Translations under genes and position numbers: made by a program
In this document: in pieces, positions 22,901 through 34,064 of the stretch
Layout: every line of letters starts with the position of its first letter
How positions within the stretch are numbered: the first letter of the stretch is position 1
Assembly (NCBI GenBank): GCA_037974665.1
Contig: CM075783.1
Coordinates: 17,082,762 to 17,146,761 of the forward strand
Reading direction: 5' to 3'
Source of the DNA: Ehretia macrophylla
Taxonomy: Eukaryota > Streptophyta > Magnoliopsida > Boraginales > Ehretiaceae
Length of the DNA: 64,000 bases
The notes under the pieces: model-generated
Told to the model about the DNA's origin: nothing
The model's database searches: none
Seen by the model: only the letters and a program-made list of their open reading frames with translations

Positions 22901-24444
22901 TGATTATGGAACTTTTATTGTTGTGTGTTAAATTTGCATAATAGTCAAGTTGGAGTTGGTATAATCAATTGTTAAGGTGTTATGTTAATTTACTTGCATA
23001 GTATTATACTAGTTTTGATGTCTAAGTATTATAGTTATATGAATAACTAGGGGTTGCACATTTGAGTGGATTCAAGGAGGTTGGAGTGAATGTAAGTTAG
23101 TTTCTTGCATGCTTGGCTTAATCCAAGGTGAGGGAGTCTTCATTCCTTTTGTACATATTAGTTTATTTTATTATATGATTTAATCTAAATGGATAAAGTT
23201 TATATGTACTATTTTCATGCTATCTTGCGAACTACTTGAATTAGTTGCAAGGGTAATTGTTTATATTGCTATAATTGTTCTCTTTGATTATCAAATGTGT
23301 TATATGATATGTATGGGGTGAGGCTAGCCTACTTTGCTACCTCTCCACTTGATTTGAAAATGAGACTCGTGATTCGTTACTCGGGGTTGCGCAACCTTTT
23401 CGGACATGGTAGCGTCGAGAAACACGGGCGGCGTCGGGCTTGCCGTGCTCCCTCGACTACCATGGTGCCTATTCCCTTCTCGCTGAGGCATACTCCACTA
23501 CCCCAGAGGCGTGGTTCACCTGCTGGGCATGGACCTACCTCAGGAGAAAGGGTCGTAGGATCGGGATATATCCGGAGTATCCCAACTTGATGGTGTTTGG
23601 GGTTTGCCGACACTTGCGTGAAGTTCGTGGCTCATGGCTCGTGATTGAATACTTGAAGTGGAACCGTATCCTTTTTAATGTGGTTAACTATTTGCTATTT
23701 AATCTTGTTGTTATGTTATATATATGATTTCTTGTATCTGCATATCATAATGCATGCCTGGTATATTGCATCACCTCCCTCACTGAGTAACCTGGTAACT
23801 CATTCATCTTTTCAACATATTTCAGGAAAAGCTGAAGACTGGATTGCCTCTTGTGTGACCTGCTTGCTCTATCGGTGTGTAAAACATGGAAGAATGTGAT
23901 CATGATATGCTTGTATTGTATTTGAGACTTTGTGCCCATGTATGTATTTATGTTATATCAAGGAATGTAATATTAAAGTTTTAGTTTGTTTGATGATTAG
24001 GTACTAGTGGGCTTGTAATATCTTCTACTTGCTTTACTTTATTACTTAGTAGTGCATGCTTGTGTGGACGATGAAAACTAGTTAGTGGGTTGGACACAAA
24101 TTATAAGAAAGCTTGATTGATAATATAAAGTGGTATGATAAGTGGATTAAAAAGATAGAACTTCAATGGATTTGATTTTGCATGCTTGTGTGATATGATG
24201 TTGGGTTCCAAGGCTCGGATGGCATTGAGGAGTTGGTTGGCTTTATGAATCTTGAAAGCTAGGTTATGAATTGTTGATTTTGATTCAGGTCTTGTATGTG
24301 ACTGTTGACAGGTTTCTAGATAGACCTACATATAGGGGAAACTCCGTCCGTTTTCTCCTAAATTTCGTGCCTGGGGTTTGGAATTGGGTTGTGATTAGCA
24401 TGGCTATTAAAGCCTCCGGTCTCGTGAGGGATCGGAGCGTTACA
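19996..24444 (+). mobile_element. solo LTR (4,449 bp) inserted in LTR 2
   Basis: It starts TGTGACATCCCGACCCG and ends GGATCGGAGCGTTACA, with the perfect 5-bp target duplication ACGTA (19991-19995 and 24445-24449). LTR 1 and LTR 3 show the uninterrupted site. It shares the GC-rich module (about 23385-23600), the hairpin (23785-23801) and the promoter-proximal block GGGGAAACTCCGTCCG (about 24334) with the host array, but most of U3 is different sequence, so it is a related but distinct family. No internal region, hence a solo LTR. Confidence 0.92.
20466..20525 (+). repeat. CA-rich microsatellite in the solo LTR
   Basis: Interrupted (CA)n of about 60 bases, followed at 20545-20600 by an AAG/GAA-rich purine stretch. 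Such tracts are common in LTR U3 regions and have no coding meaning. Confidence 0.85.
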
Positions 24445-25429
24445 ACGTATGTAACAACATTTAATTTCAACTAGTTAGCAATTAAATGAGTTTTAGCTTA
24501 GTTTGACTAAGAATTAATAGCTATAGACTTTCATTAACATGACATATTCCTACATATATGCCCCTTATACATACATAGTTGCTAATTACTCAAGAAAACA
24601 AAAGAAAAATCCCTAAAACTACCCCCCAAACCCATCAACCTCAAGAAGGAAAAAATGAGGAGAAGTTTTGCTATTTTCTTCAAATTTGCTCAAGAACTCT
24701 CTTCCTAAGCCTCTCTCCACCTCTCCTAAGGTTTCCTCTACCATTTCTAAAGCTCCTAGGTGAGGAAGTGCATCATTTTAGCTAAGTTTAAGTTTATGCC
24801 AAGTTTTTTTGAATTTTTGAATTTTGTTATTTCATGCCATAAATTGCTTGATTTTTGCTAGATATAATGTTATTACATGCTAAAGAACATCCTTATGCAT
24901 TGTTATAGTTTAGAACTAAGTTTTTTAACATGAATCACTTGTGGAAGATGATGAATAGTGCCGAAACTAGGGTTCTGAAAAAAGTTACAATTTAATTCGA
25001 TTCAAGACTTCTAGTAATTGCTAATTAGGTCCTTGAGCATAGAAAAAATATTCGTTATACTTGCCATGTGAAAATTTTGGAAATTTTGATCAAAATAGGC
25101 TACTTTAATTGGGGATTTCGGGGTTAATTCGAATCCGGGCACGTTTCGATGTCATAACTAGTCTTTATTAAGTATTGAAGCCTTAGAAGTGCTTTCGTTT
25201 TGCTTGTTTAGGTTCCGAAATTGGTACTTGTAGTGTAAACCCACAAAGAGGTATTTTCGGTATTTTCGTGTACTTGTGCTCTAGGCTATGATTTGAAGAC
25301 TCTAAAAGATGTATTTAGGTATCATTGAATTGGTAGAATAGCTATCTTGCCTAACTTGATCATTAAATTCTGGTAGGAAGCTAAATAGCCTAGTTGAACG
25401 AAGGAAAAATGAATGAATTAATAGTTTTA

Positions 25430-26554
25430 GGGGGCGTTTGGTTCGCGGAAAATTACAAGATTCCTGGAAATGTGAAGTCGGGAATATAACATTTCCATAT
25501 TTGGTTCACGGAAGAAAAAAATATTGATGGGAATATCTCATTCTTGGGAATGCAATATTCTCATTATTTGACCAATTTCTATTCCCATGTGAGGGAGTGG
25601 GAATCTCACATTCCCAAGTCATGGGAATAACTTTGAGAAAATAAAATATCCAAATACCCATTTTAGAAGATACAAAATTAAAATAAATACAATAGTATAA
25701 TTCACAAAATAAAATAAAAATAATAAAATAATGAAAACATAAAATAAAAAAATAAAAAACTAAAAAGAAATAAAATAAAATAATGTAAAAAATAAAATAA
25801 AAAAATAAATAAAAAAATAAAAAATATTAAATTAAATAAATGAAATGAAATAAGATAAAAAAAAAAAAATTTTAAAAATAAAATAGAAAAAAATTAAAAA
25901 AATTAAAATAACATAAAAAATTAAAAATAGAAAGAAAATAAAATAAAAAAGTAAATGATAAAATAAAATAAGATAAAATGAAATTAAAATAAAATAAAAC
26001 TACATAAAATAAAAATATTTAGAATAAATAAAATAATAACAAAAAAAGTAAAAAGAAAGAAAAAAAATAAAATTATCAATTTTCTATGTTACACTATAAT
26101 TTTATATTGTAAAAATTATTTTTAATGCTAAATTCTAGATTTTAATTTTTTAAATTAAATAATATAAAATTTTAAAAATAAAATAAATAAATTTTAAAAT
26201 TTAAATTTTTAGTTTTTTAAAATATTAAAATAAATTTTCTAATTTTGAAGTGTCAAATTAAAATCTATAAATTATAAAAATAAATTTACTTTTGTTGTAT
26301 TAATAGGTTAAACTTTTTTTTTACTATAGTTTGTTTGATATTCTTGTTGTTTTGAGTTAGGAGTATTATTAAAAAATTGCCCAACATTCTTAAGAATATT
26401 GAGTCTAAATCAAATATAATAAAATAACATTTGTAAGAACTTGACGAAATATTCCCAGAAATATTTTTAACAAACCAAACACTTTTAACCATATTCCCGG
26501 GAATAACATTCCTGGCCCAGGAATGAAAAATCAATATGTGAACCAAACGCCCCC
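25430..26554. mobile_element. PIF/Harbinger-type MITE (1,125 bp) in LTR 2
   Basis: The ends are inverted copies of GGGGGCGTTTGGTTC. They are flanked by TTA (25427-25429 and 26555-26557), the duplication typical of PIF/Harbinger. LTR 1 (near 16130) shows the empty site with a single TTA. The outer parts carry a second inverted word, GGGAATNTNNCATTCC. There is no transposase frame, so this is a non-autonomous element whose core has expanded as A-rich sequence. Confidence 0.88.
25630..26260. repeat. A/T-only low-complexity core of the MITE
   Basis: Degenerate (AAAATAAAT)n-like sequence of about 600 bases with almost no G or C on the plus strand, grading into T-rich sequence near 26090-26250. 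It probably grew by slippage from a smaller core. Confidence 0.85.
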
Positions 26555-28805
26555 TTAGTACTTGTATTGCCTCATAGTTGTAACTAGAGTGTTTAAATGC
26601 AGTTTGGGGCATGTGTGAGTTTGTGGTAAAATGTTGGAAAAGGTATAATATTGACCCCTTTGTGTTCGCATAGTTAAATTCATGATAATTGCTTATAATT
26701 GAGTAATCAAATGGTCTATGCCATGAATTAACTAGTTATCTTGATTACGGTGATAATATGTGAATTTTATGTGTTGTTGGTTAGATAAACTTGCAGGATT
26801 CTAGATTTAGTTGTTGTTGTTGAATAATGAGAAAAGAATGTTAATGCATGTGGTGTGCTTGATAAAATACTTGAAAGAAGTCTATTTGAAAATAAGAATG
26901 CATTAAGTTTTTGGCAGGACCATGAAATGCTAGCTAGATGAACTAAATGAACATTAGTATGTATGTGTGTGGCTGCCCGTGTGTATGTGTGTTATGGAAA
27001 CGTTGGTGTGCGGATGTGGTAGAAGTGTACTATGGCTGTGTATGGATGAGCCTAGGTGCATGGTTGGGTGTTTGGAGTTGGGTGTTTGGAGTTGGGTGTA
27101 AGCTAGTTGAAGAGAAGTTAGTTTATAAAGTTGAAATTGTTTTGGCAGTTAACTGCCAACGACTTTTAAAACCTTTTTGACATAGTAGACGAGCTTAGAA
27201 TTGAACAAAATTTAAAAAGAAGCTAGATTAGGCAGTTTAGAGCAAATGTTGATTTCTAAGGCTAATTCTAATGTTTTGACCCTCCGATTTAAGCATTTCC
27301 GATGTGTCTGAAAATCGCTGGTGCAGGGGCAGTTTGCGCAGTTGCACGGAAAAGGTCGTAACTTGTTGAATATAACTCCGAATTGAGATCCGTTTGAGGA
27401 TAAACCCATCTACATTCGATGAACTACATTTTTGTGGAGGTTTAGAGTTTTTGGAGAGCAATTATGCTGGTAAAAGAAGCAGCAAATTCAAGTCAATGTA
27501 GACTAGAATTTCAACTTATCGTGCTACAGGTTTAAGATGCCTTGATGGTTGGTTCTAGTGAATAATGAGAAATTTTAGGTAGTAGGAAGCTTAATGGTGA
27601 TGAGTGGTGGGTATGTATGAATGCTCAATTGAATTAAAGATAGTTACTTGCCATCTAGTGAATCAAGAGAAAGAGTAGTTTCGTAAATGCTAGTATTAGC
27701 TATGAAAGAGAGTTATTGCAAGTTAGGAGACTCAAGAATATGGTCAAGTCTTGTAAATTAAGTTAAGTGATTTTAGTGCTTTGGATGGTTTAGCTTGGTA
27801 ATCTTAGTTTAATGAATATAAATAATGTTCCTAGCAAAGTTAAATGCTTTAGAACCCCGTATGTGCTTAATGTGACGTTTGAGAACGAATGCAAGATTCA
27901 TGAATTCAGGAGCGTCATAATAGTTATTTATGTAGTTAAAGTAGTTTAGTGCAATGTTGTTAGAAGTTTGAACATGGTTTAGTTAAGTTGTTATTGAGTA
28001 ATTAGCATGTTATAACTTAGTAATTAAAGTGTAATATTAAAGCATACTATCTAGTGCCTTTAATGTATTTTGTGTTAAACTTGGTTTGAATGCTATTTTC
28101 TTGAGTTTTAATTGTAATTAAGAGTTAGTGAAAAGTAGTTAGATTGAATAAAGTGTAAGTTGTTAACTAAAGTTAACCTTAAAGAGTGTGTGCTAGTTTA
28201 ACTACAATCAAATCTAACTTGTTCTTAATTATGAATTCTATTTGAATTCTAGCTATAGTACATGCAATTGGAGAAGGTATGAGGGGATTCGTGGCTTAAT
28301 CCAAGGTGAGGGAGTCTTCAACCCTTTTGTGCATCTTAGTTTATTTCATTATTTTTAGATTATATGATTTAACTAATTGATAAAGTTTACATGTACCATT
28401 TATTTGTTATCTCGTGGTTACTCGTGTTTGTTTGATATTATCTTGTGAATTCTTGAATTCGTGTCGGGTTGCGCAACCTTTTCGGACATGGTAGCATCGA
28501 GAAACACGGGCGGCATCGGGCTTGTCGTACTTCCTCGACTACCATGGTGCCTATGTAATATCCCACATCAAACGCGGAGGTCTCTGGGCTATTGAATATA
28601 TAGAGATGTCTCGTATATTCGTGCACGCGCATTTTTTTGGCAGTGGTTGGGAGGCGACAAAACCGTGAGGAGTATGGGCTCCAAAGCGGACAATACGTGC
28701 ATAGTGCATTTCTGGGCCTGCTCGCCATGGCCTCGGTGCTGGTTTGAGCCCAAGTCCTAGGGGGTATCCTGTAGGCGTAGGAGTTAGGTTCGGAGCGTTA
28801 CAAAG

Positions 28806-28818
28806 TGGTATTAGAGCC
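28806..28818 (+). other. primer binding site of the TRIM
   Basis: TGGTATTAGAGCC, complementary to the initiator-Met tRNA end, three bases after the left LTR. Confidence 0.9.
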
Positions 28819-28855
28819 GACGCATTCGCATGTCCAGCGAGGACGCTGGGTCCCC

Positions 28856-28872
28856 AAGGGGGGAGGGGCGGG
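28856..28872 (+). other. polypurine tract of the TRIM
   Basis: AAGGGGGGAGGGGCGGG directly abuts the right LTR. Only about 37 bases separate it from the primer site. Confidence 0.85.
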
Positions 28873-29937
28873 TATAATATCCCACATCAAACGCGGAGGT
28901 CTCTGGGCTATTGAATATATAGAGATGTCTCGTATATTCGTGCACGCGCATTTTCCTGGCAGTGGCTGGGAGGCGACAAAACCGTGAGGAGTATAGGCTC
29001 CAAAGCGGACAATACGTGCATAATGCATTTCTAGGCCTGCTCGCCATGGTCTCGGTGCTCGCTTAGGCCCAAGTCCCAGGGGGTATCCTGTAGGCGTAGG
29101 AGTTGGGTTCGGGGCGTCACAGCCTATTCCCTTTCTCGCTGAGTATACTCCACTACCCTAGAGGCGTAGTTCACCTGCTGGGCATATGGAGCTACCTCAG
29201 GAGAAAGGGTCGTAGGATTGGGGTACATCCGGAGTACCCCATTTTGGAGGAGTAAGGGTTTTGCTAGCATTTGCTTGAAGATCTTGGCTCGTGGCTTGTG
29301 ATTGAAGACAAACATGGAACTGTATCATTTTTTTATTTAAAGGTGGTTAAATACTTGTCTAATTAACTTTGTTATTTTGTGTTGTATATGTTATTATTCT
29401 TGTTGCATCTCATGAAAGCATTCCTCGGTATGCTGCATCACCTCCCTCACTGAGTATACGTGTTGTATACTTACCCTCGTTTCTAACACCTTTTAGGATT
29501 AGTGCTTTAAGCTGGAAATGGGATTGCCTCCTGTGTGGCCTGCCTGCTCTATCACTGAGTAGAACAAGGAAGAATGTGTACATTATATGCCTGTATACTA
29601 ATTGGGACCTTATGGTCATGTATGTATTTGTGTTATCTTAAGAAATGTAATATTAAAGTTTTAGTCTTGGGTGATAGTTAGGTACTAGTGGTTTGTAATA
29701 ACTTCAATTGTTTACTCTTCTGTTTAGTTGACTTGCATGCTGATAGGGATGAAACAGATTGAAGTTGTAGATTATGGTCTCGTGGTTGTATGTTGTAGTT
29801 TGCAGGTTTCCAAATAGTCTTATAAATAGGGGAAGCTCCGTCCATTTTCCCTAAATTTCGTGCCCCGGGTTTGGATTTGGGTTGAGTATAGCATGGCTAA
29901 TAAAAGTCACGCTTCCGTGAGGGATCGGGGCGTTACA

Positions 29938-30750
29938 GAAGTGGTATCAGAGATTAGTTAGCACTCAGCCGGGACAGGGTCCTTGGTCTGGTGGGTAGTG
30001 AACGTCGGGTGTGTGCATGTGAAGTGTGTTTTGAATAGGTATGTGCTTGTATGTGGACTTGCGTTCGCTTAAGTGAAAAATTGTTCTATAGGTTACATTT
30101 GTGTGAAATAGGAAGATTTTGTAATATGTATAACTATGTGATTATGTGTGACTTAAGTGGAAATGTGTTTCTACGTGATTTGCTTATGTGAAATATGATG
30201 ATTGTAATAGACGAACAAATTTGTGACTAGGGGTACTTTTATGTGGTATATTTGTTAGTATATGTACTTCACATACTATCTATTGTATGCATACATATAA
30301 TCTCATTTGAATTGGTAAACAAACTCTCCCCTATAGAGATTTCCAGAAGTGGATTTCTAAGGTGTGGACCAGCAAAGCTAGATATAGTTCATATTTGTGA
30401 TCAACAAGAAGTCACTCAAGAAGCAAGTTTGGGATTCGCCTTGGGTATTTTCTTCGGTATTTTCATTCGGACTTCTTGCCTGGAATTGTATTTGGTATTT
30501 TCTCGAAATTTCTTATATAGTAATCATGTTGGAGTTCTTATGTGGTGATCACATTCGGAGGGATTCTTATTCGGACTTCTGGATTGGTATTTCTACTCGG
30601 AGCCTTTATTCGGCGTCCTTAGTCGGGATTTCCCATTGGTACTCTCTTGGAATTCATCTTATATATATTCGGGAGGAGTTATTGCAGTTGATGCAGTTTT
30701 CTCTTGTGAAGAAGAATTGCATGGACGCAATTAGTTTAAGGGATAGAGGG
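29938..30750 (+). other. internal region 2 of the array (non-coding)
   Basis: 813 bp, about 95% identical to internal region 1 by eye. Primer site TGGTATCAGAGA at 29942-29953, pre-tract hairpin (AATTGC at 30715-30720, GCAATT at 30727-30732) and polypurine tract AAGGGATAGAGGG at 30738-30750. One frame stays open for about 128 codons from 30397 into the next LTR. The product would be aromatic-rich with no recognised domain. Confidence 0.85.
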
Positions 30751-33700
30751 TGTAACGCCCTGGAATTTCATCATATATTTTAAATAACTATTGCATAAAT
30801 AACTTGAACATTTTATTTGCATTCCCTTTTCTTGTTTAACTACTTTACTATTAGACACTATTCATAAGAAATTTGACCATCTTAAAAGTTCGATTTAATA
30901 TTTTTCCTAAGTCATATGACCCATAAAAGGAATCCGAAACTTGTCATTTCGGACTTTCGAGCTCGGGAATATGCATTTGGAAAATGTTTTTGTGGTCACT
31001 TGAATAGTGTTACGTATGTAACAACATTTAATTTCAACTAGTTAGCAATTAAATGAGTTTTAGCTTAGTTTGACTAAGAATTAGTAGCTATAGACTTTCA
31101 TTAACATGACATATTCCTACATATATGCCCCTTATACATACATACATGTTAATTACTCAAGAAAACAAAAGAAAAATCCCTAAAACTACCCCCCAAACCC
31201 GTCAACCTCAAGAAGGAAAAAATGAGGAGAAGTTTTGCTATTTTCTTCAAATTTGCTCGAGAACTCTCATCCTGAGCCTCTCTTCACCTCTCCTAAGGTT
31301 TCCTCTACCATTTTCAAAGCTCCTAGGTGAGGAAGTTTATCATTTTAACTAAGTTTAAGTTTATGCCAAGTTTTTTTGAATTTTTGAATTTTGCTATTTC
31401 ATGCCATAAATTGCTTGGTTCTTGGTAGATATAGTGTTATTACATGCTAAAGAACATCCTTATTCATTGGTATATCTTAGAACCAAGTTTTTTAGCATGA
31501 ATCACTTGAGGAAGATGATGAATAACGCCGAAACTAGGGTTCCAAAAAAAAGTTACAATTTAATTAGATTTAAGGCTTCTAGTAGTTGCTAATTAGGTTC
31601 TTAAGCATGGGAAAAATATTTGTTATACTTGCCACGTGAAAATTTTATTTTGATCAAAATGGGCTACTTTAATTGGGGATTTCGGGGTTAATTCGAATCC
31701 GGGCATGTTTCGACATCTTGACTAGTCTTTATTAAGTATTGAAGCCTTAGAAGTGCTTTCGTTTTGCTTGTTTGGGTTCTAGAATTGGTACTTGTAGTGT
31801 AAACCCACAAAGAAGCATTTCGGTGTTTTCGTATACTTGTACTCTAGGCTATGATTTGAAGACTTTAAAAGATGTATTTAGGTATCCTTGGATTGGTAGA
31901 ATAGCTATCTTGCCTAACTTAATCCTTGAATTCCGGTAGGAAGCTAAATAGCCTAGTTGAACAAAGGGAAAATGAATGAATTAATAGTTTTAGTAATTGT
32001 ATTGCCTCATAGTTGCTTCTAGAGTGTTTAAATGCAGTTTGGGGCATGTGTGAGTTTGTGGTAAAGTGTTGGAAAAGGTATAATATTGACCCCTTTGTAT
32101 TCGCATAGTTAAATTCATGATAATTGCTTATAATTGAGTAATCAAATGGTCTATGCCATGAATTAACTAGTTATCTTGATTATGGTGATAATATGTGAAT
32201 TTTATATGTTGTTGGCTAGCTAAACTTGCAGGATTCTTGATTTAGTTGTTGTTGTTGAATAATGAGAAAAGAATGTTAATGCATGTGGTGTGCTTGATAA
32301 AATGCTTGAAAGAAGTCTATTTGAACACAAGAATGCATTAAGTTTTTGGCATGACCATGAAATGCTAGCTAGATGAACTAAATGAACATTAGTATGTGTG
32401 TGTGTGGCTGCCCATGTGTGTGTGTTGTGGAAATGTGGGTGTGTGGATGTGGTAGAAGTGTGATATGGCTGTGTATGGATGAGCCTAGGTGCATGGTTGG
32501 GTGGTTGGAGTTGGGTGTAAGCTAGTTGAAGAGAAGTTAGTTTATAAAGCTGAAATTGTTTTGGCAGTTAACTGCCAATGACTTTTAAAACCTTTTTGAC
32601 ATAGTAGACGAGCTTAGAATTGAACGAAATTTAAAAAGCAGCTAGATTAGGTAGTTTAGAGAAAATGTTGATTTCTAGTGCTAAGGCTAATTCTAATGTT
32701 TTGACCCTCCGATTTAAGCATTTCCGAGATGTGTCTGAAAATCGCTGGTGCAGGGGCAGTTCGCTCAATTGCACGGAAAAAGGTCGTAACTTGTTGAATA
32801 TAACTCCGAATTGAGATCCGTTTGAGGCTAAACCCTTCTACATTCGATGAACTACATTTATGTGGAGTTTCAGAGTTTTTGGAGAGCAATTAGGCTGGTA
32901 AATGAAGCAGCAAAGTCAAGCCAATGTAGACTAGAATTTCAACTTATCTTGCTACAGGTTTAAGATGCCTTGATGGTTGGTTCTAGTGAATAATGAGAAA
33001 TTTTAGGTAATAGGAAGCTTAATGGTGATGAGTGATGGTTATGTGTGAATGTTCAATTGAATTAGAGATAATTACTTGTTATCTGGTGAATCAAGAGAAA
33101 GAGTAGTTTCGTGAATGCTAGTATTAGCTATGAAAGAGAGTTATTGCAAGTTAGGAAACTCAAGAATGTGGTCAAGTCTTGTAAATTCAGTTAAGTGATT
33201 TTAGTGCTTTGGATGGTTTAGCTTGGTAATCTTAGTTTAATGAATGTAAATAATGTTTCTAGCAAAGTTAAATGCTTTAGAACCCCGTATATGCTTAATG
33301 AGATGTTTGAGAACGAATGCAAGATTCATGAATTAAGAAGCGTCATAATAGTTATTTATGTAGTTAAAGCAGTTTAGTGTAATGTTGTTAGAAGTTTGAA
33401 CATGATTTAGTTGAGTTGTTATTGAGTAATTAGCATGCTATAACTTAGTAATTAAAGTGTAATATTAAAGCATACTATCTTGTGCCTTTAATGTATTTTG
33501 TGTTAAACTTGGTTTGAATGCTATTTTCTTGAGTTTTAATTGTAGTTAAGAGTTAATGAAATGTAGTTAAGTTGAGTAAAGTGTAAGTTGTCAACCAAAG
33601 TTAACCTTAAAGAGTGTGTGCTAGTTTAACTACAATCAAATCTAACTTGTTCTTAATTATGAATTCTATTTGAATTCTAGCTATAGTGCATGCAATTGGA

Positions 33701-34064
33701 GAAGGTATAAGGGGATTCTTGCCTTAATCCAATGTGAGGGAGTCTTCAACCCTTTTGTACATCTTAGTTTATTTCATTATTTTTAGATTATATGATTTAA
33801 CTAATTGATAAAGTTTATATGTACCATTTATTTGTTATCTCGTGGTTACTCGTGTTTGTTTGATATTATCTCGTGAATTCTTGAATTCGTGTCGGGTTGT
33901 GCAACCTTTTCGGACATGGTAGCGTCGAGAAACACGGGTGGCATCGGGCTTGCCGTACTCCCTCGACAACCATGGTGCCTGTTCCCTTTCTTGCTGAGTA
34001 TACTCCACTACCCCAGAGGCGTGGTTCACCTGCTAGGCATATGGACCTATCTCAGGAGAAAGGG

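Larger units (their letters stand above)
28554..29121 (+). mobile_element. complete TRIM retrotransposon (568 bp) in LTR 2
   Basis: Two 249-bp LTRs (28554-28802, 28873-29121) flank a 70-bp internal region made of little more than a primer site and a polypurine tract. The flanking 5-bp duplication is GCCTA (28549-28553 and 29122-29126). The left LTR begins TGTAATATCCCACATC and the right LTR ends GGGGCGTCACA. The LTRs are about 95% identical by eye. No coding capacity: a terminal-repeat retrotransposon in miniature that must borrow all proteins. A Cassandra assignment was considered and dropped because no 5S rRNA motif is seen. Confidence 0.93.
19745..29937 (+). repeat. LTR 2 of the array, carrying three guests
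   Basis: It starts TGTGACGTCGTGG and ends GGGGCGTTACA. Guests are a solo LTR (19996-24444), a MITE (25430-26554) and a TRIM (28554-29121); without them it is about 4.0 kb. Its flanks resemble LTR 3 more than LTR 1, but about 27,400-28,475 is nearly identical to LTR 1 (see findings). Confidence 0.9.

Noticed and set aside
23297-23727. Overlapping frames of 95-97 codons in the GC-rich LTR module (also at 1338-1678, 18039-18311, 39711-40059, 47234-47587)
   Set aside because: They arise because the module is GC-rich and has few stops; frames differ between copies and no protein family is recognisable.
28554-29121. Cassandra element (TRIM with 5S rRNA in its LTRs)
   Set aside because: The LTR length fits, but no 5S-like box A/C sequence is present, so only the general TRIM label is used.
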